Shown here: positions 1 through 9,560 of the stretch, in pieces | Layout of the letters: each line of letters begins with the position of its first letter | Numbering within the stretch: the first letter of the stretch is position 1 | Origin: Acidimicrobiia bacterium | GTDB lineage: Bacteria > Actinomycetota > Acidimicrobiia > IMCC26256 > JAENVU01 | Length of the DNA: 36,874 nt | Assembly: GCA_009694415.1 (NCBI GenBank) | Contig: SHUZ01000008.1 | Location: 1 to 36,874, forward strand | Reading direction: 5' to 3' | Translations under genes and position numbers: made by a program | Notes under the pieces: generated by a model | Database searches by the model: none | What the model was told of the DNA's origin: nothing | What the model saw: the letters and a program-made list of their open reading frames with translations, nothing else

Positions 1-1
1 A

Positions 2-1672
2 CGTGTTGCCGATCCGATGGTGGCCTGGGCATTGATCGTTGCACTGTCTGTAGCGCTCTTCTTTTTCATTTTTATGGCGTTCGCTGCGAACCCATTTGAA
101 CTCGTTAGCGGTGTTATCCCAGCCGATGGACGCGGTCCGAATCCGTTACTTCAGAACCACCCGCTGATGGCGTTTCATCCGCCGATGCTCTATCTCGGGT
201 ACGTCGGAATGACTGTGCCGTTCTCATTCGCGATGGCAGCGTTAATAACCGGTCGGTTTGGTGAAGGATGGCTCGAAGATACGCGGCGGGCGACGCTAAC
301 TGCGTGGGGTTTCCTTACGGTTGGGATAATTCTCGGTGCATGGTGGAGTTATGAGGTTCTCGGCTGGGGCGGTTATTGGGCATGGGACCCGGTTGAGAAC
401 GCGTCGTTGCTCCCGTGGTTGACCGCGACCGCCTTTATCCATTCAGTGCTCGTTCAAGAGCGACGAGGCATGCTTCGCGTCTGGAACTTGTCGCTAGTAA
501 TAGCGACGTTTTGTTTGACGATTCTCGGAACGTTTCTGACCCGCTCCGGCATTATCAATTCGGTTCATTCGTTCACCCAATCCGGGATTGGGCCCTGGCT
601 GCTCGGGTATTTGGTAATAGTCGCGATAGTTGGCATTGGGTTGATTGCATGGCGTGCAGATGAATTGCACTCAACGGGTCAGATTGACTCCGTAGTCTCC
701 GGCGAAGCTGCGTTCCTAGCCAACAACCTGTTATTCGCGGGCCTCGCATTTGTTGTGCTTCTAGGTACCGTTTTCCCATTGGTAGCTGAAGCAGTCAGAG
801 GGTCGCGGTTGACGGTAGGCGAGCCCTATTTCGACCGGATGGCCTCGCCTTTGGGACTCGCGCTGTTATTCCTTATGGCCGTGGCACCAGCGTTGCCGTG
901 GCAGGGAACTTCGGGCGATGTGTTGGGTCGGCGATTACTCGGTCCCGCATACGGGGGAGCGGCAGTGATGATCGCAACTTTGATCTTCCTGACACGTGAT
1001 CTCGGAACGGCACTCGCATTCGGACTGGCGGCATTCGCTCTCCTGGGCATAGCGCGTGAAGTAACGCACGCCGTATCGCAACGAAGGAGTATCGATGGGA
1101 TTGGACCAACACGCGCCTTGGTCCGAACGGTAGGTGGCAATCCGCGTCGCTACGGCGGCCTTGTAGTTCACGTTGGAGTCGTCCTCATTGCATTGGCACT
1201 CGCTTCGGCCAGCGCCTTCGGGACCAAACGTGAAGTGCGGCTCGAGGAAGGCGAGTCTGTCGTCGTGGGTGGTTACGACCTCAAATTCATCGGTACGCGC
1301 ACCACAACGACCCCACAGAAGATCACTGTGTTGGCAGATCTAAGTATTCATCGAGATGGCCGATCGCTTGGGACGTACGCGCCTTCGATCTCTACGTTTC
1401 CAAACTCCAACATGGGAATCGGCACCCCTTCGGTACGAACAGGCCTGTTGGAAGATCTGTATCTAACGCTCGTATCGTCACCGACTGAGCGAGGCCGCGT
1501 GACGATCAGTGTCTCGGTGCATGCGATGACGCTTTGGCTTTGGATTGGCGGCTTGGTCATGGCCCTCGGAACGGCTATTGCGCTGCTGCCTTCATTGCGT
1601 CGACGTACGAATCGTTCGGATCCATCGGTATACGAGGGAGACGCTGAGCCAATCGTCGAGGTCAGCGGGTGA
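2..1672 (+). CDS. ccmF: Cytochrome c heme lyase CcmF (5'-truncated at window edge)
   Basis: Frame is open to the window start (RVADPMV...). WWD-type motif WGGYWAWDPVENASLLPWL, multiple TM segments, followed by ccmG/ccmH-like genes. Confidence 0.93.
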   Translation, partial: RVADPMVAWALIVALSVALFFFIFMAFAANPFELVSGVIPADGRGPNPLLQNHPLMAFHPPMLYLGYVGMTVPFSFAMAALITGRFGEGWLEDTRRATLTAWGFLTVGIILGAWWSYEVLGWGGYWAWDPVENASLLPWLTATAFIHSVLVQERRGMLRVWNLSLVIATFCLTILGTFLTRSGIINSVHSFTQSGIGPWLLGYLVIVAIVGIGLIAWRADELHSTGQIDSVVSGEAAFLANNLLFAGLAFVVLLGTVFPLVAEAVRGSRLTVGEPYFDRMASPLGLALLFLMAVAPALPWQGTSGDVLGRRLLGPAYGGAAVMIATLIFLTRDLGTALAFGLAAFALLGIAREVTHAVSQRRSIDGIGPTRALVRTVGGNPRRYGGLVVHVGVVLIALALASASAFGTKREVRLEEGESVVVGGYDLKFIGTRTTTTPQKITVLADLSIHRDGRSLGTYAPSISTFPNSNMGIGTPSVRTGLLEDLYLTLVSSPTERGRVTISVSVHAMTLWLWIGGLVMALGTAIALLPSLRRRTNRSDPSVYEGDAEPIVEVSG

Positions 1673-2214
1673 AATACCCGTGGCGATGGGTTGCTATCGC
1701 ATCCGGACTGATGGTCGCCGCGCTCGCGGTTGTATTGGCTCTGACTGTAGGAACAGACCCGCGAGCGGATACGAAGGTCAGTGCGTTGCTGGGCGAACAA
1801 TCGCCGCGATGGAGCGCCACGATGCTCGATGGGACGCCAGTTTCATCCGAGTCCCTAGCCGGCAAGACGGTGATTATTAACTTCTGGAACTCGTGGTGCA
1901 TCCCCTGTCGTGAAGAACTTCCCGCCCTACAGGAGTGGCACTCACGCATTTCTGCGGACACGTCCGTTGTATTGGTGGGCATACCGAGAGACGACACCAC
2001 TAGTGCGATCCGCGAGGCGGCTGAAGCGGATGAAATGTTGTGGGCGGCGCGGCAGGATGCGGATGCTGAAGCAGCGACATTGGCATTCGGAACGCGCGGA
2101 CAACCGGAAACATTCGCGATTGGGCCCGACGGTGTAATCGTGGGATCGAAGTATGGGCCTATAAGTGTGAGTGAACTCGATCAGATGGTGGCCCGCGCGC
2201 AAGGTTCAGGATGA
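1669..2214 (+). CDS. Thioredoxin-like thiol:disulfide protein, CcmG/DsbE/ResA type
   Basis: N-terminal TM anchor, thioredoxin fold with active site FWNSWCIPCREELPAL; overlaps ccmF end by 4 bp. Confidence 0.88.
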   Translation: MKYPWRWVAIASGLMVAALAVVLALTVGTDPRADTKVSALLGEQSPRWSATMLDGTPVSSESLAGKTVIINFWNSWCIPCREELPALQEWHSRISADTSVVLVGIPRDDTTSAIREAAEADEMLWAARQDADAEAATLAFGTRGQPETFAIGPDGVIVGSKYGPISVSELDQMVARAQGSG

Positions 2215-3254
2215 GACGCCACTCGCGCGGATGGTTCCAAATGGTGGTACTCGGAGCCTTGCTGTTCGGAGCCGTCGCATTCGCGCTTTGGCCGAATGGT
2301 TCATCGGAGTCAATTGATGAGCACACGAACAGACTCGCAACCGAGTTTCGTTGCGTGGACTGCGAGGGCTTGTCGGTAGCGGAGTCATCGACAGCGTCAG
2401 CGCGCGCGCAACGCCGAGATATTGAAACTCGTATTCGAGATGGACAAAGCGACGCGACGATAAGGCGTGTATTTACGAACCGTTTCGGAGAGTCGATCCT
2501 GTTGGAGCCGCCGGCCGAGGGTGTGGGTTTGTTGCTGTGGGCAATGCCAATAACGGTGATAATTGTTGGAGGAGGCTGTCTAGTCCTGGCCATACGACGA
2601 TGGCGTCGTGCTGACGACGTTGTTGACGAACTAGATGGTTTTGCTCGCGATGAGAGCGCGAACGCATCGCCTGCCCGCCGGATTGGCGTGGCCGTTGCCC
2701 TTGTTGGTTTTGCGATCGCCGCCGGTATTGCGCTCGCAATTGGAACTGGTGTGCGGGCGCCTGGCTCGAACCCGACTGGGCGCTCCGCAGAGAGTGCTCA
2801 GGTATCGGATGAATCGAGAGAACTGATGCTCGAAGCCGCCGTGGACAGGGCGCCGGGAGACGCATTGGCGCATCTCGCTCTAGCTCGGTTTCGCTTGGGG
2901 CGGCAGGACCGCGCTGGCGCACTGGAGGCTTATCGACAGTCGGCAACGCTCGACCCAACCGACCCCGAACCGTTTGCTTACAGCGGCTGGGTTATTCGAC
3001 TCGGAGGATTTCCTGACGAAGGGCTCGAACTAATAGACAAGGCCATTGCGATCGATCCCCTGTATCCGGATGCCAGATTCTTTCGAGGGACGATCCTTCT
3101 GCGTGACCGCGGTGACCCCGCTTCCGCGATACCCGAGTTTCAGCGGTACCTTGTTGGGGACCCCGATGGTCCAATGGCTAATGCGGTGCGCGGACTCCTT
3201 GCAGAAGCCGTGAAGACATCGCCAACGACCCTACCCAAACAAGCCTCCCGCTAG
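2211..3254 (+). CDS. ccmH: CcmH-type cytochrome c biogenesis protein fused to C-terminal TPR (CcmI-like) region
   Basis: CcmH-like FRCVDCEGLSVAESS...ESILLEPPAEGVGLLLWAMP, then TM segments and TPR-like repeats (ALAHLALARFRLGRQDRAGALEAYRQSATLDP...); overlaps the previous gene by 4 bp. Confidence 0.85.
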   Translation: MRRHSRGWFQMVVLGALLFGAVAFALWPNGSSESIDEHTNRLATEFRCVDCEGLSVAESSTASARAQRRDIETRIRDGQSDATIRRVFTNRFGESILLEPPAEGVGLLLWAMPITVIIVGGGCLVLAIRRWRRADDVVDELDGFARDESANASPARRIGVAVALVGFAIAAGIALAIGTGVRAPGSNPTGRSAESAQVSDESRELMLEAAVDRAPGDALAHLALARFRLGRQDRAGALEAYRQSATLDPTDPEPFAYSGWVIRLGGFPDEGLELIDKAIAIDPLYPDARFFRGTILLRDRGDPASAIPEFQRYLVGDPDGPMANAVRGLLAEAVKTSPTTLPKQASR

Positions 3255-3262
3255 GAGCGAAC

Positions 3263-3736
3263 GTGCCTGAGTTACCTGAATATCAAATCGACGGGTCCAA
3301 GATCTATAGGACGACGATCAAGACCGAACGCGGCGACATCGTCATGGACCTTGACCCGAAATTGGCAGCGAACACGGTCAACAACTTTGTAGGCCTCGCG
3401 CGCGGTGGATATTACGACGGACTTAATTTTCACCGTGTTGTTCCTGATTTCGTCATCCAGGGTGGCTGCCCGCAAGGGACCGGAACTGGTGACGCGGGTT
3501 ACAAGTTTCACGACGAGGAAGTTCTGGGCGAATACACACTTGGCGCAGTTGCAATGGCGAACTCAGGCAAGAACACAAATGGGTCGCAGTTCTTCATCAC
3601 GATTGACGACTGCACGCGCAAGTTGGGGAAGGACTACAACTTGTTCGGTTACGTGGTGGAGGGCATTGAAATCGTGCAATCGACAGAAGTGGGCGATGTG
3701 ATGCTTAGCGTTATTGTCGACGAAGTAGATCGTTAA
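3263..3736 (+). CDS. Cyclophilin-type peptidyl-prolyl cis-trans isomerase
   Basis: Cyclophilin motifs FHRVVPDFVIQGGCPQGTGTGDAGYKFHDE, MANSGKNTNGSQFFIT. Confidence 0.94.
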   Translation: MPELPEYQIDGSKIYRTTIKTERGDIVMDLDPKLAANTVNNFVGLARGGYYDGLNFHRVVPDFVIQGGCPQGTGTGDAGYKFHDEEVLGEYTLGAVAMANSGKNTNGSQFFITIDDCTRKLGKDYNLFGYVVEGIEIVQSTEVGDVMLSVIVDEVDR

Positions 3737-3773
3737 GCACACTGAGCACCGAGGACGGAACACGGAGCACGCA

Positions 3774-6053
3774 ATGGGCAAGGTAGTTGGATGCAACGCT
3801 TCTATCGATGAGGTGCGGTCGACGTACGAGAAGCTCGTAAGAAACGTCGATATTGCACGTCGTCGCCTTGGGAGATCGCTTACGTTTGCTGAGAAGGTGT
3901 TGTTCGGTCATGCGAACGACGTCGAGACAATCGAAACCGTTCGAGGGCTGAATTACGGCGACTATCGCCCCGATCGCGTTGCGATGCAAGATGCGACAGC
4001 GCAGATGGCGCTGCTGCAGTTCATGATTGCTGATCTTCCCGCGGTGTCTGTGCCAACGACCGTGCACTGCGACCACCTGATTCAGGCGCGAGTTAGCGCG
4101 CAGCCGGACTTAGCCGCGGCTCTCGAGGAGAACGACGAGGTGTACGACTTCCTCGCATCGGTGAGTGCCAAGTATGGAATCGGCTTTTGGAAACCAGGAC
4201 AAGGGATCATCCACCAGGTGGTGCTCGAGCACTATGCATTCCCTGGCGGGATGATGATCGGCACCGACAGTCACACACCGAATGCTGGTGGGCTCGGGAT
4301 GATTGCAATCGGAGTCGGTGGCGCCGATGCCGTAGATGTGATGGCAGGATGGCCGTTCAACACGCGGGTCCCGCAGGTGATCGGCGTGAGACTTTCGGGC
4401 GAGCTGTCCGGTTGGGCATCTGCCAAGGATGTGATTCTGAAGGTGGCGGGGATCCTCACCGTGAAAGGCGGAACAGGGGCCATCATCGAGTACTTCGGGC
4501 CGGGCGTTTCGACGATTGCTGCAACCGGTAAGGCGACTATCTGCAACATGGGTGCCGAGATCGGCGCAACGTGCTCTGTGTTCCCCTTTGACGACCGTAT
4601 GGCCGCGTATATGAAGGTAACCGAACGAGCCGAATTGGCTGTGCTCGCAGAGCAACATAGCGAATACCTTCGGGCGGACCCAGAGGTTGCAAGCGATCCC
4701 GAGCGTTATTTCAACCGCGTGATCGATGTGAACCTCTCAGAATTGGAACCACACCTTGTTGGTCCCGGTACTCCTGATCTCGATCGTCCCTTGTCAGCGG
4801 TAAGCGAAGCCGTGAAGGTTGAGGGGTACCCGGCGCGGATATCTCAGGCGCTGGTAGGTAGTTGCACGAACTCAAGCTACGAAGACATCGGGCGTGCAGC
4901 CCATGTCGCGCGTCAGGCTGCTGCCGCTGGCATCCGCGTCCAGGTCCCACTCTTGGTGACTCCTGGAAGTGAACAAATACGCGCCACGATCGCCCGCGAC
5001 GGTCTTCTAGCCGACCTCGAAGCGATCGGTGCCACTGTGATGGCGAACGCGTGCGGACCATGCATCGGTCAGTGGAAACGGACAGACACGGAACCGGGAG
5101 AAGTGAACACGATCGTGTCATCGTTCAATCGCAATTTCCCTGCACGCAACGACGGCAATCCGTCGACCTTATCGTTTATCGCTTCACCCGAGACCGTAAC
5201 CGCAATGGCATTGACGGGCCGCCTCGACGTGGATTTCGTTCACGAACCACTCACCGCTCCTGATGGTTCCCAGATTCAACTGCGCGCGCCGGAAGCTGCT
5301 GAGTTGCCAGCAGGTGGTTTCGACACGGGGGAAATGGGATTCGTCGCACCCGCTACTGATCCGTCGACAGTCTCGGTGGTGATCGCACCTGGATCGGAGC
5401 GTTTAGAAGCCCTCGTTCCATTCGCGGCTTGGGACGGATCTGATTTCTTGGGATTACAGGTGCTACTCAAGGCCACAGGTAAATGCACGACGGACCACAT
5501 CTCGCCTGCGGGGCGTTGGCTTCAGTTCCGAGGTCACCTCTCCAACATCTCGGACAATCTTTTCATAGGCGCGAACAACGCGTTCTCGCTTGATGAACCT
5601 GGCACCGGCATCGATGTACGAGATCGATCCGTAAAGTCGCTCGCGACTCTGGCTCGCGAATACAAGGACGCAGGAATTGCCTGGGTCGCCATCGGCGATG
5701 AGAACTATGGCGAAGGATCGTCCCGTGAGCATGCTGCGATGGAACCGCGTTACATGGGAGCGCGTGCAATTATCGCTCGCTCTTTCGCGCGCATCCACGA
5801 GGCGAACCTCAAGAAGCAGGGAGTGTTGGCACTCACCTTCGCTAAATCATCAGACTATGAGCGGATTCTGGTCGACGACAAGATCGACATTTGTGGTCTC
5901 CAAGAGTTAGCCCCAAATGTGGTAGTAAATGTGGTCTTGAGGCATGCAGATTGTTCGAGCGATGAGATCGAAACAACCCACACAATGTCCGACGAGCACA
6001 TCGGGTGGTTCAGGGCCGGTTCAGCTCTCAACCTCTTGGGGGCAAATCGGTGA
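3774..6053 (+). CDS. Aconitate hydratase (mitochondrial-type, ~759 aa)
   Basis: N-terminus YEKLVRNVDIARRRLGRSLTFAEKVLFGH; GTDSHTPNAGGLGM; Fe-S ligand motifs GSCTNSSYED and ANACGPCIGQW; C-terminal GDENYGEGSSREHAAMEPRYMGARAII. Confidence 0.95.
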   Translation: MGKVVGCNASIDEVRSTYEKLVRNVDIARRRLGRSLTFAEKVLFGHANDVETIETVRGLNYGDYRPDRVAMQDATAQMALLQFMIADLPAVSVPTTVHCDHLIQARVSAQPDLAAALEENDEVYDFLASVSAKYGIGFWKPGQGIIHQVVLEHYAFPGGMMIGTDSHTPNAGGLGMIAIGVGGADAVDVMAGWPFNTRVPQVIGVRLSGELSGWASAKDVILKVAGILTVKGGTGAIIEYFGPGVSTIAATGKATICNMGAEIGATCSVFPFDDRMAAYMKVTERAELAVLAEQHSEYLRADPEVASDPERYFNRVIDVNLSELEPHLVGPGTPDLDRPLSAVSEAVKVEGYPARISQALVGSCTNSSYEDIGRAAHVARQAAAAGIRVQVPLLVTPGSEQIRATIARDGLLADLEAIGATVMANACGPCIGQWKRTDTEPGEVNTIVSSFNRNFPARNDGNPSTLSFIASPETVTAMALTGRLDVDFVHEPLTAPDGSQIQLRAPEAAELPAGGFDTGEMGFVAPATDPSTVSVVIAPGSERLEALVPFAAWDGSDFLGLQVLLKATGKCTTDHISPAGRWLQFRGHLSNISDNLFIGANNAFSLDEPGTGIDVRDRSVKSLATLAREYKDAGIAWVAIGDENYGEGSSREHAAMEPRYMGARAIIARSFARIHEANLKKQGVLALTFAKSSDYERILVDDKIDICGLQELAPNVVVNVVLRHADCSSDEIETTHTMSDEHIGWFRAGSALNLLGANR

Positions 6054-6069
6054 GCACTGACAAGAAAAA

Positions 6070-8295
6070 GTGACTCCTCTCGGTCGGTTGGGCGGTGCGG
6101 CATTTAGGCGGCGCTGGTGGGTGATCTCGGCGTGGCTGGTCATCCTGGTGACACTCGGAGTCGCGAGTTCTTCTGTTGGTTCGACATTTCGCGACGAGTT
6201 CACAATTCCAGGTACCGACGCGCAACACGCGATCGACCTGCTGGAAGCGAGATTTCCGCAACAGAATCTTCTGACCACCCAAGTTGTACTTCATTCCAGT
6301 TCCGGGCCGATAGACAAGGCCCTTATCTCTACTGTGGCGACCTCGGTTGGAAAGATTCACGACGTTCATCTCGTCGGTCCGCCGCAGGTCTCAGCAAACG
6401 GTAAGACGGTCTTAATGCAAGTGGCCTATTCGGCTCAGTGGAGTGATCTGCCTACCAATGGAATAGCGCAACTCAATTCGGCCACCCGTGCGGCTCGCGA
6501 AGCCGGGGTACGAGTTGAATACGGAGGACCTGTAGCCGACGCCCTATTGGCGAAAAAACAAAGTGGCAGCAACGCTGACGCGATAGGACTGCTTGTTGCA
6601 CTTGTGATCTTGATCTTTGTTTTCGGCACCGTGGTAGCCGCGCTGGTACCTGTCGGCATGGCGATTATGGGAATAGTCATCTCAGTATCGCTGCTTACCG
6701 TCGTGGCGACGATGTTTACCGTCGGTACTGTCGCTCCGGTTATCGGAGTGATGATCGGCTTAGGCGTAGGGATCGACTACTCCCTACTTATTGTCACCCG
6801 ATTTCGTCAGAATCGTGACGCAGGAATGGATATTCAGGAGGCGATCGAAGTTGCGATGGCCACCGCAGGAAGTGCCGCACTGTTTGCCGGCGCTTGCGTC
6901 ATGATCTCGTTGGGGGGTCTGTGGTTCGCGAGGATTCCTTATGTTTCGATGCTCGGATTCTCTGCCGCGCTATTCGTTTTTGTGATGGTCCTTGTGTCGC
7001 TGACACTCTTGCCAGCGCTCCTCGGCGTGTTGGGTCACCACCTGGATCGCTTGCGCGTGTTTCCGAAACGACATTCTCACACCGATGCAGGTGGCGGATT
7101 TTGGTATCGATGGGGCCATGCCGTAGCGAAATATCGGTGGCCTTGTCTTGTGGCATCCCTCGCGGTCTTACTGCTGCTGGCTTGGCCAGCTCTTGGATTA
7201 CAGCTTGGCTTTGCAACCGACGGCGATGATCCAACTAGCTACACGCAACGTCGCGCGTACGACTATGTGAGCGAAGCGTTCGGTCCCGGCGTGAATAGTC
7301 CGCTACTCATCACAATGAAGTTCGCACCCGCTGCCAAGCGTGACGTCGCTGCAGATCTTTCCGCAGTACAGCGCATCCTCGGTGCGGTCAAAGGGACTAA
7401 AGGAGTGGTATTGGCTGAGGGGCCTCTACTCAACAAGACGGCTTCAGCGGGAGTATTGATCGTCATCCCGTCAACCGAAGGCAACGCACCAGCAACGCAA
7501 GATCTTGTCCGCACACTTCAGAATCGCGTCATACCGACTGCTACAGCGGGAACCCCGCTAGATGGGAATGTGTTTGTCGGCGGAACCACCGCCGAACTGA
7601 TTGCCGTAACCGATCGCATTTCAGAGCGTCTGCTTTGGTGTATCGGATTTGTTGTGCTCGCGGCGTTCTTCTTATTGATGTTGGTGTTTCGGTCCATCTT
7701 GGTTCCGCTCAAGGCCGCGGTGATGAATTTTTTATCTATCGGGGCCGCTTTTGGCATTTTGGTCGTCGTGTTCCAGTGGGGCTGGGGACGTGAATTGATC
7801 GGGGTGCATGAGATGGTTCCAGTTGTTTCATTCGTGCCGCTAATAATGTTCGCGATCCTGTTCGGTTTGTCGATGGACTATGAAGTGTTCCTGTTGACAC
7901 GTGTGCGCGAGGAATACCTCGCGACAGGTGACAACCGCGAAGCCGTCGCAACTGGCTTGGCGAAGACGGCGAGGGTGATCACATCTGCGGCTGTGATCAT
8001 GATCTCGGTGTTCCTTGTATTCGTTACCAACTCGTCGCCAACGGTGAAGATGCTTGGAATCGGCCTGGCGGCTGCAGTCGCAGTTGACGCTACGATCGTG
8101 CGCTTGGTGCTCGTTCCATCCACGATGGAACTGCTTGGCAAAGCGAACTGGTGGATGCCCAAGTGGCTGGATCGCATTCTGCCGCGCCTCGACGTCGATG
8201 GTCCATCGGAGTTATCTGATCGTTCGCTATCTGCTCTAGCCACAGATGGAACTTTCGACGAAGCCGCGGGAGCTGGCAGTAACGCCGAGGGCTAG
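6070..8295 (+). CDS. MMPL/RND-superfamily membrane transporter
   Basis: GTG start; two repeats of extracytoplasmic domain plus TM bundle; GLGVGIDYSLLIVTRFRQNRDAG and GLSMDYEVFLLTRVREEY motifs. Confidence 0.93.
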   Translation: MTPLGRLGGAAFRRRWWVISAWLVILVTLGVASSSVGSTFRDEFTIPGTDAQHAIDLLEARFPQQNLLTTQVVLHSSSGPIDKALISTVATSVGKIHDVHLVGPPQVSANGKTVLMQVAYSAQWSDLPTNGIAQLNSATRAAREAGVRVEYGGPVADALLAKKQSGSNADAIGLLVALVILIFVFGTVVAALVPVGMAIMGIVISVSLLTVVATMFTVGTVAPVIGVMIGLGVGIDYSLLIVTRFRQNRDAGMDIQEAIEVAMATAGSAALFAGACVMISLGGLWFARIPYVSMLGFSAALFVFVMVLVSLTLLPALLGVLGHHLDRLRVFPKRHSHTDAGGGFWYRWGHAVAKYRWPCLVASLAVLLLLAWPALGLQLGFATDGDDPTSYTQRRAYDYVSEAFGPGVNSPLLITMKFAPAAKRDVAADLSAVQRILGAVKGTKGVVLAEGPLLNKTASAGVLIVIPSTEGNAPATQDLVRTLQNRVIPTATAGTPLDGNVFVGGTTAELIAVTDRISERLLWCIGFVVLAAFFLLMLVFRSILVPLKAAVMNFLSIGAAFGILVVVFQWGWGRELIGVHEMVPVVSFVPLIMFAILFGLSMDYEVFLLTRVREEYLATGDNREAVATGLAKTARVITSAAVIMISVFLVFVTNSSPTVKMLGIGLAAAVAVDATIVRLVLVPSTMELLGKANWWMPKWLDRILPRLDVDGPSELSDRSLSALATDGTFDEAAGAGSNAEG

Positions 8296-9560
8296 AAGGT
8301 CGTGAACTGTGCCTCGGTCGGCTCTGCGCAGCAGAACCAGGGTTCAGATAGGTGCGGTACTGAAATGTCCGGAGCGTTGACCGGTTCTAAACCGAGTTCG
8401 ACCCGCACCGCATCGAATGTTTCAGAGACTGGATTGTCGGTCATCTTCTCGACGATGGTCGCCACCCTTGCCTGAAGTGCATCTAATGGAGACTCCCAGG
8501 GGTACGAGAGCCGCTCTGGATCAAACGGCATGAGCCCATCGATGTCTCCGATCAGTAGCGAACCTTGCGGAACGAGAAGTCTGATCGAGTAGTGAACGGG
8601 GTCTACGTTACTTACGAGGTCATTGCCGGCGACGAAGTTTGTAATTTCCTGCACATCTCGTAGTTCAGACCATGGCGTGAACGGCAACCAAGTCGGACGT
8701 ACAGCGATTCCGTGACCCCTCAACACAGCAACTGCTCGCTGCCCATCCTTTGCCGTGTGGCCTTTGTCGAGTCTTGCGAGAATTGTGTCGTTTACGGACT
8801 CGAATGCACTCACAACGAATAGGCATCCGAGTCCGGCCATCTCGCTCCACACTTCTTCGTGTCGCAAGATGTGTTCGACCTTCACAGTGCAGTCGAAGGT
8901 CAAGTCCGGCACTGCTTCATGGACTGCACGCGCGACGCGTAACGCGTGGTGGATCCCGTTGAAGAAATCAGGGTCGCCGAAGGTGACGTGCCGCGCGCCA
9001 GCATTCTTCTGGGCGACTACGTCATCAACTATCGCGTCTACCGGCACAATTCGCGTACGTCCGTCGTACACGACAGGTACAGGGCAGTGCTTACATCGGT
9101 GTGCGCAACCAGTGGATGCCTCGACATACGCTGTCGGCAATTCGCTGTCGGCCAACACCAGACGCGCGTAACTCGCGAGTGGGGGGAGAAGGTTCCGCGC
9201 CGGTAGGGCTCTAACGTGCTCGGCGAGTGGATCTTCTTCAATCCATTGCAACAGGGCGGTTTCCGGATCGCGGTCCACCAAAGCGGTCGCGACTTCAGCG
9301 CACATCGCAGCGTAGAGACCATAGGCCGCGACGGGCACCTCGAACTTCGGCGCTATCGACCGCGCGAGTCTCGCTGCAGTGTGCATTGGAACAGAAATAG
9401 CGACGCGGTCGGCCCAATTAGCGAGCGCTCCATCCCACTCCTCCACGGAGAGGTCTAGGCAGCGGACTTCGTGTCCCCGCGCCTGCAACATTCCTGCTGG
9501 CCCTGCGACGCCGAGCGGCTGGTGGCCGAGTTCGTAGGTGGACACCAGCAGGATCCTCAT
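8292..9560 (-). CDS. Radical SAM protein with C-terminal CCAEP tail and N-terminal B12-binding-like region
   Basis: Start placed at ATG 9558-9560 (MRILLVSTYELGHQPLG). Radical SAM motif STGCAHRCKHCPVP; C-terminus SEPWFCCAEPTEAQFTTF. ATGA overlap with the upstream ATP-grasp gene. Confidence 0.87.
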   Translation of the reverse strand: MRILLVSTYELGHQPLGVAGPAGMLQARGHEVRCLDLSVEEWDGALANWADRVAISVPMHTAARLARSIAPKFEVPVAAYGLYAAMCAEVATALVDRDPETALLQWIEEDPLAEHVRALPARNLLPPLASYARLVLADSELPTAYVEASTGCAHRCKHCPVPVVYDGRTRIVPVDAIVDDVVAQKNAGARHVTFGDPDFFNGIHHALRVARAVHEAVPDLTFDCTVKVEHILRHEEVWSEMAGLGCLFVVSAFESVNDTILARLDKGHTAKDGQRAVAVLRGHGIAVRPTWLPFTPWSELRDVQEITNFVAGNDLVSNVDPVHYSIRLLVPQGSLLIGDIDGLMPFDPERLSYPWESPLDALQARVATIVEKMTDNPVSETFDAVRVELGLEPVNAPDISVPHLSEPWFCCAEPTEAQFTTF

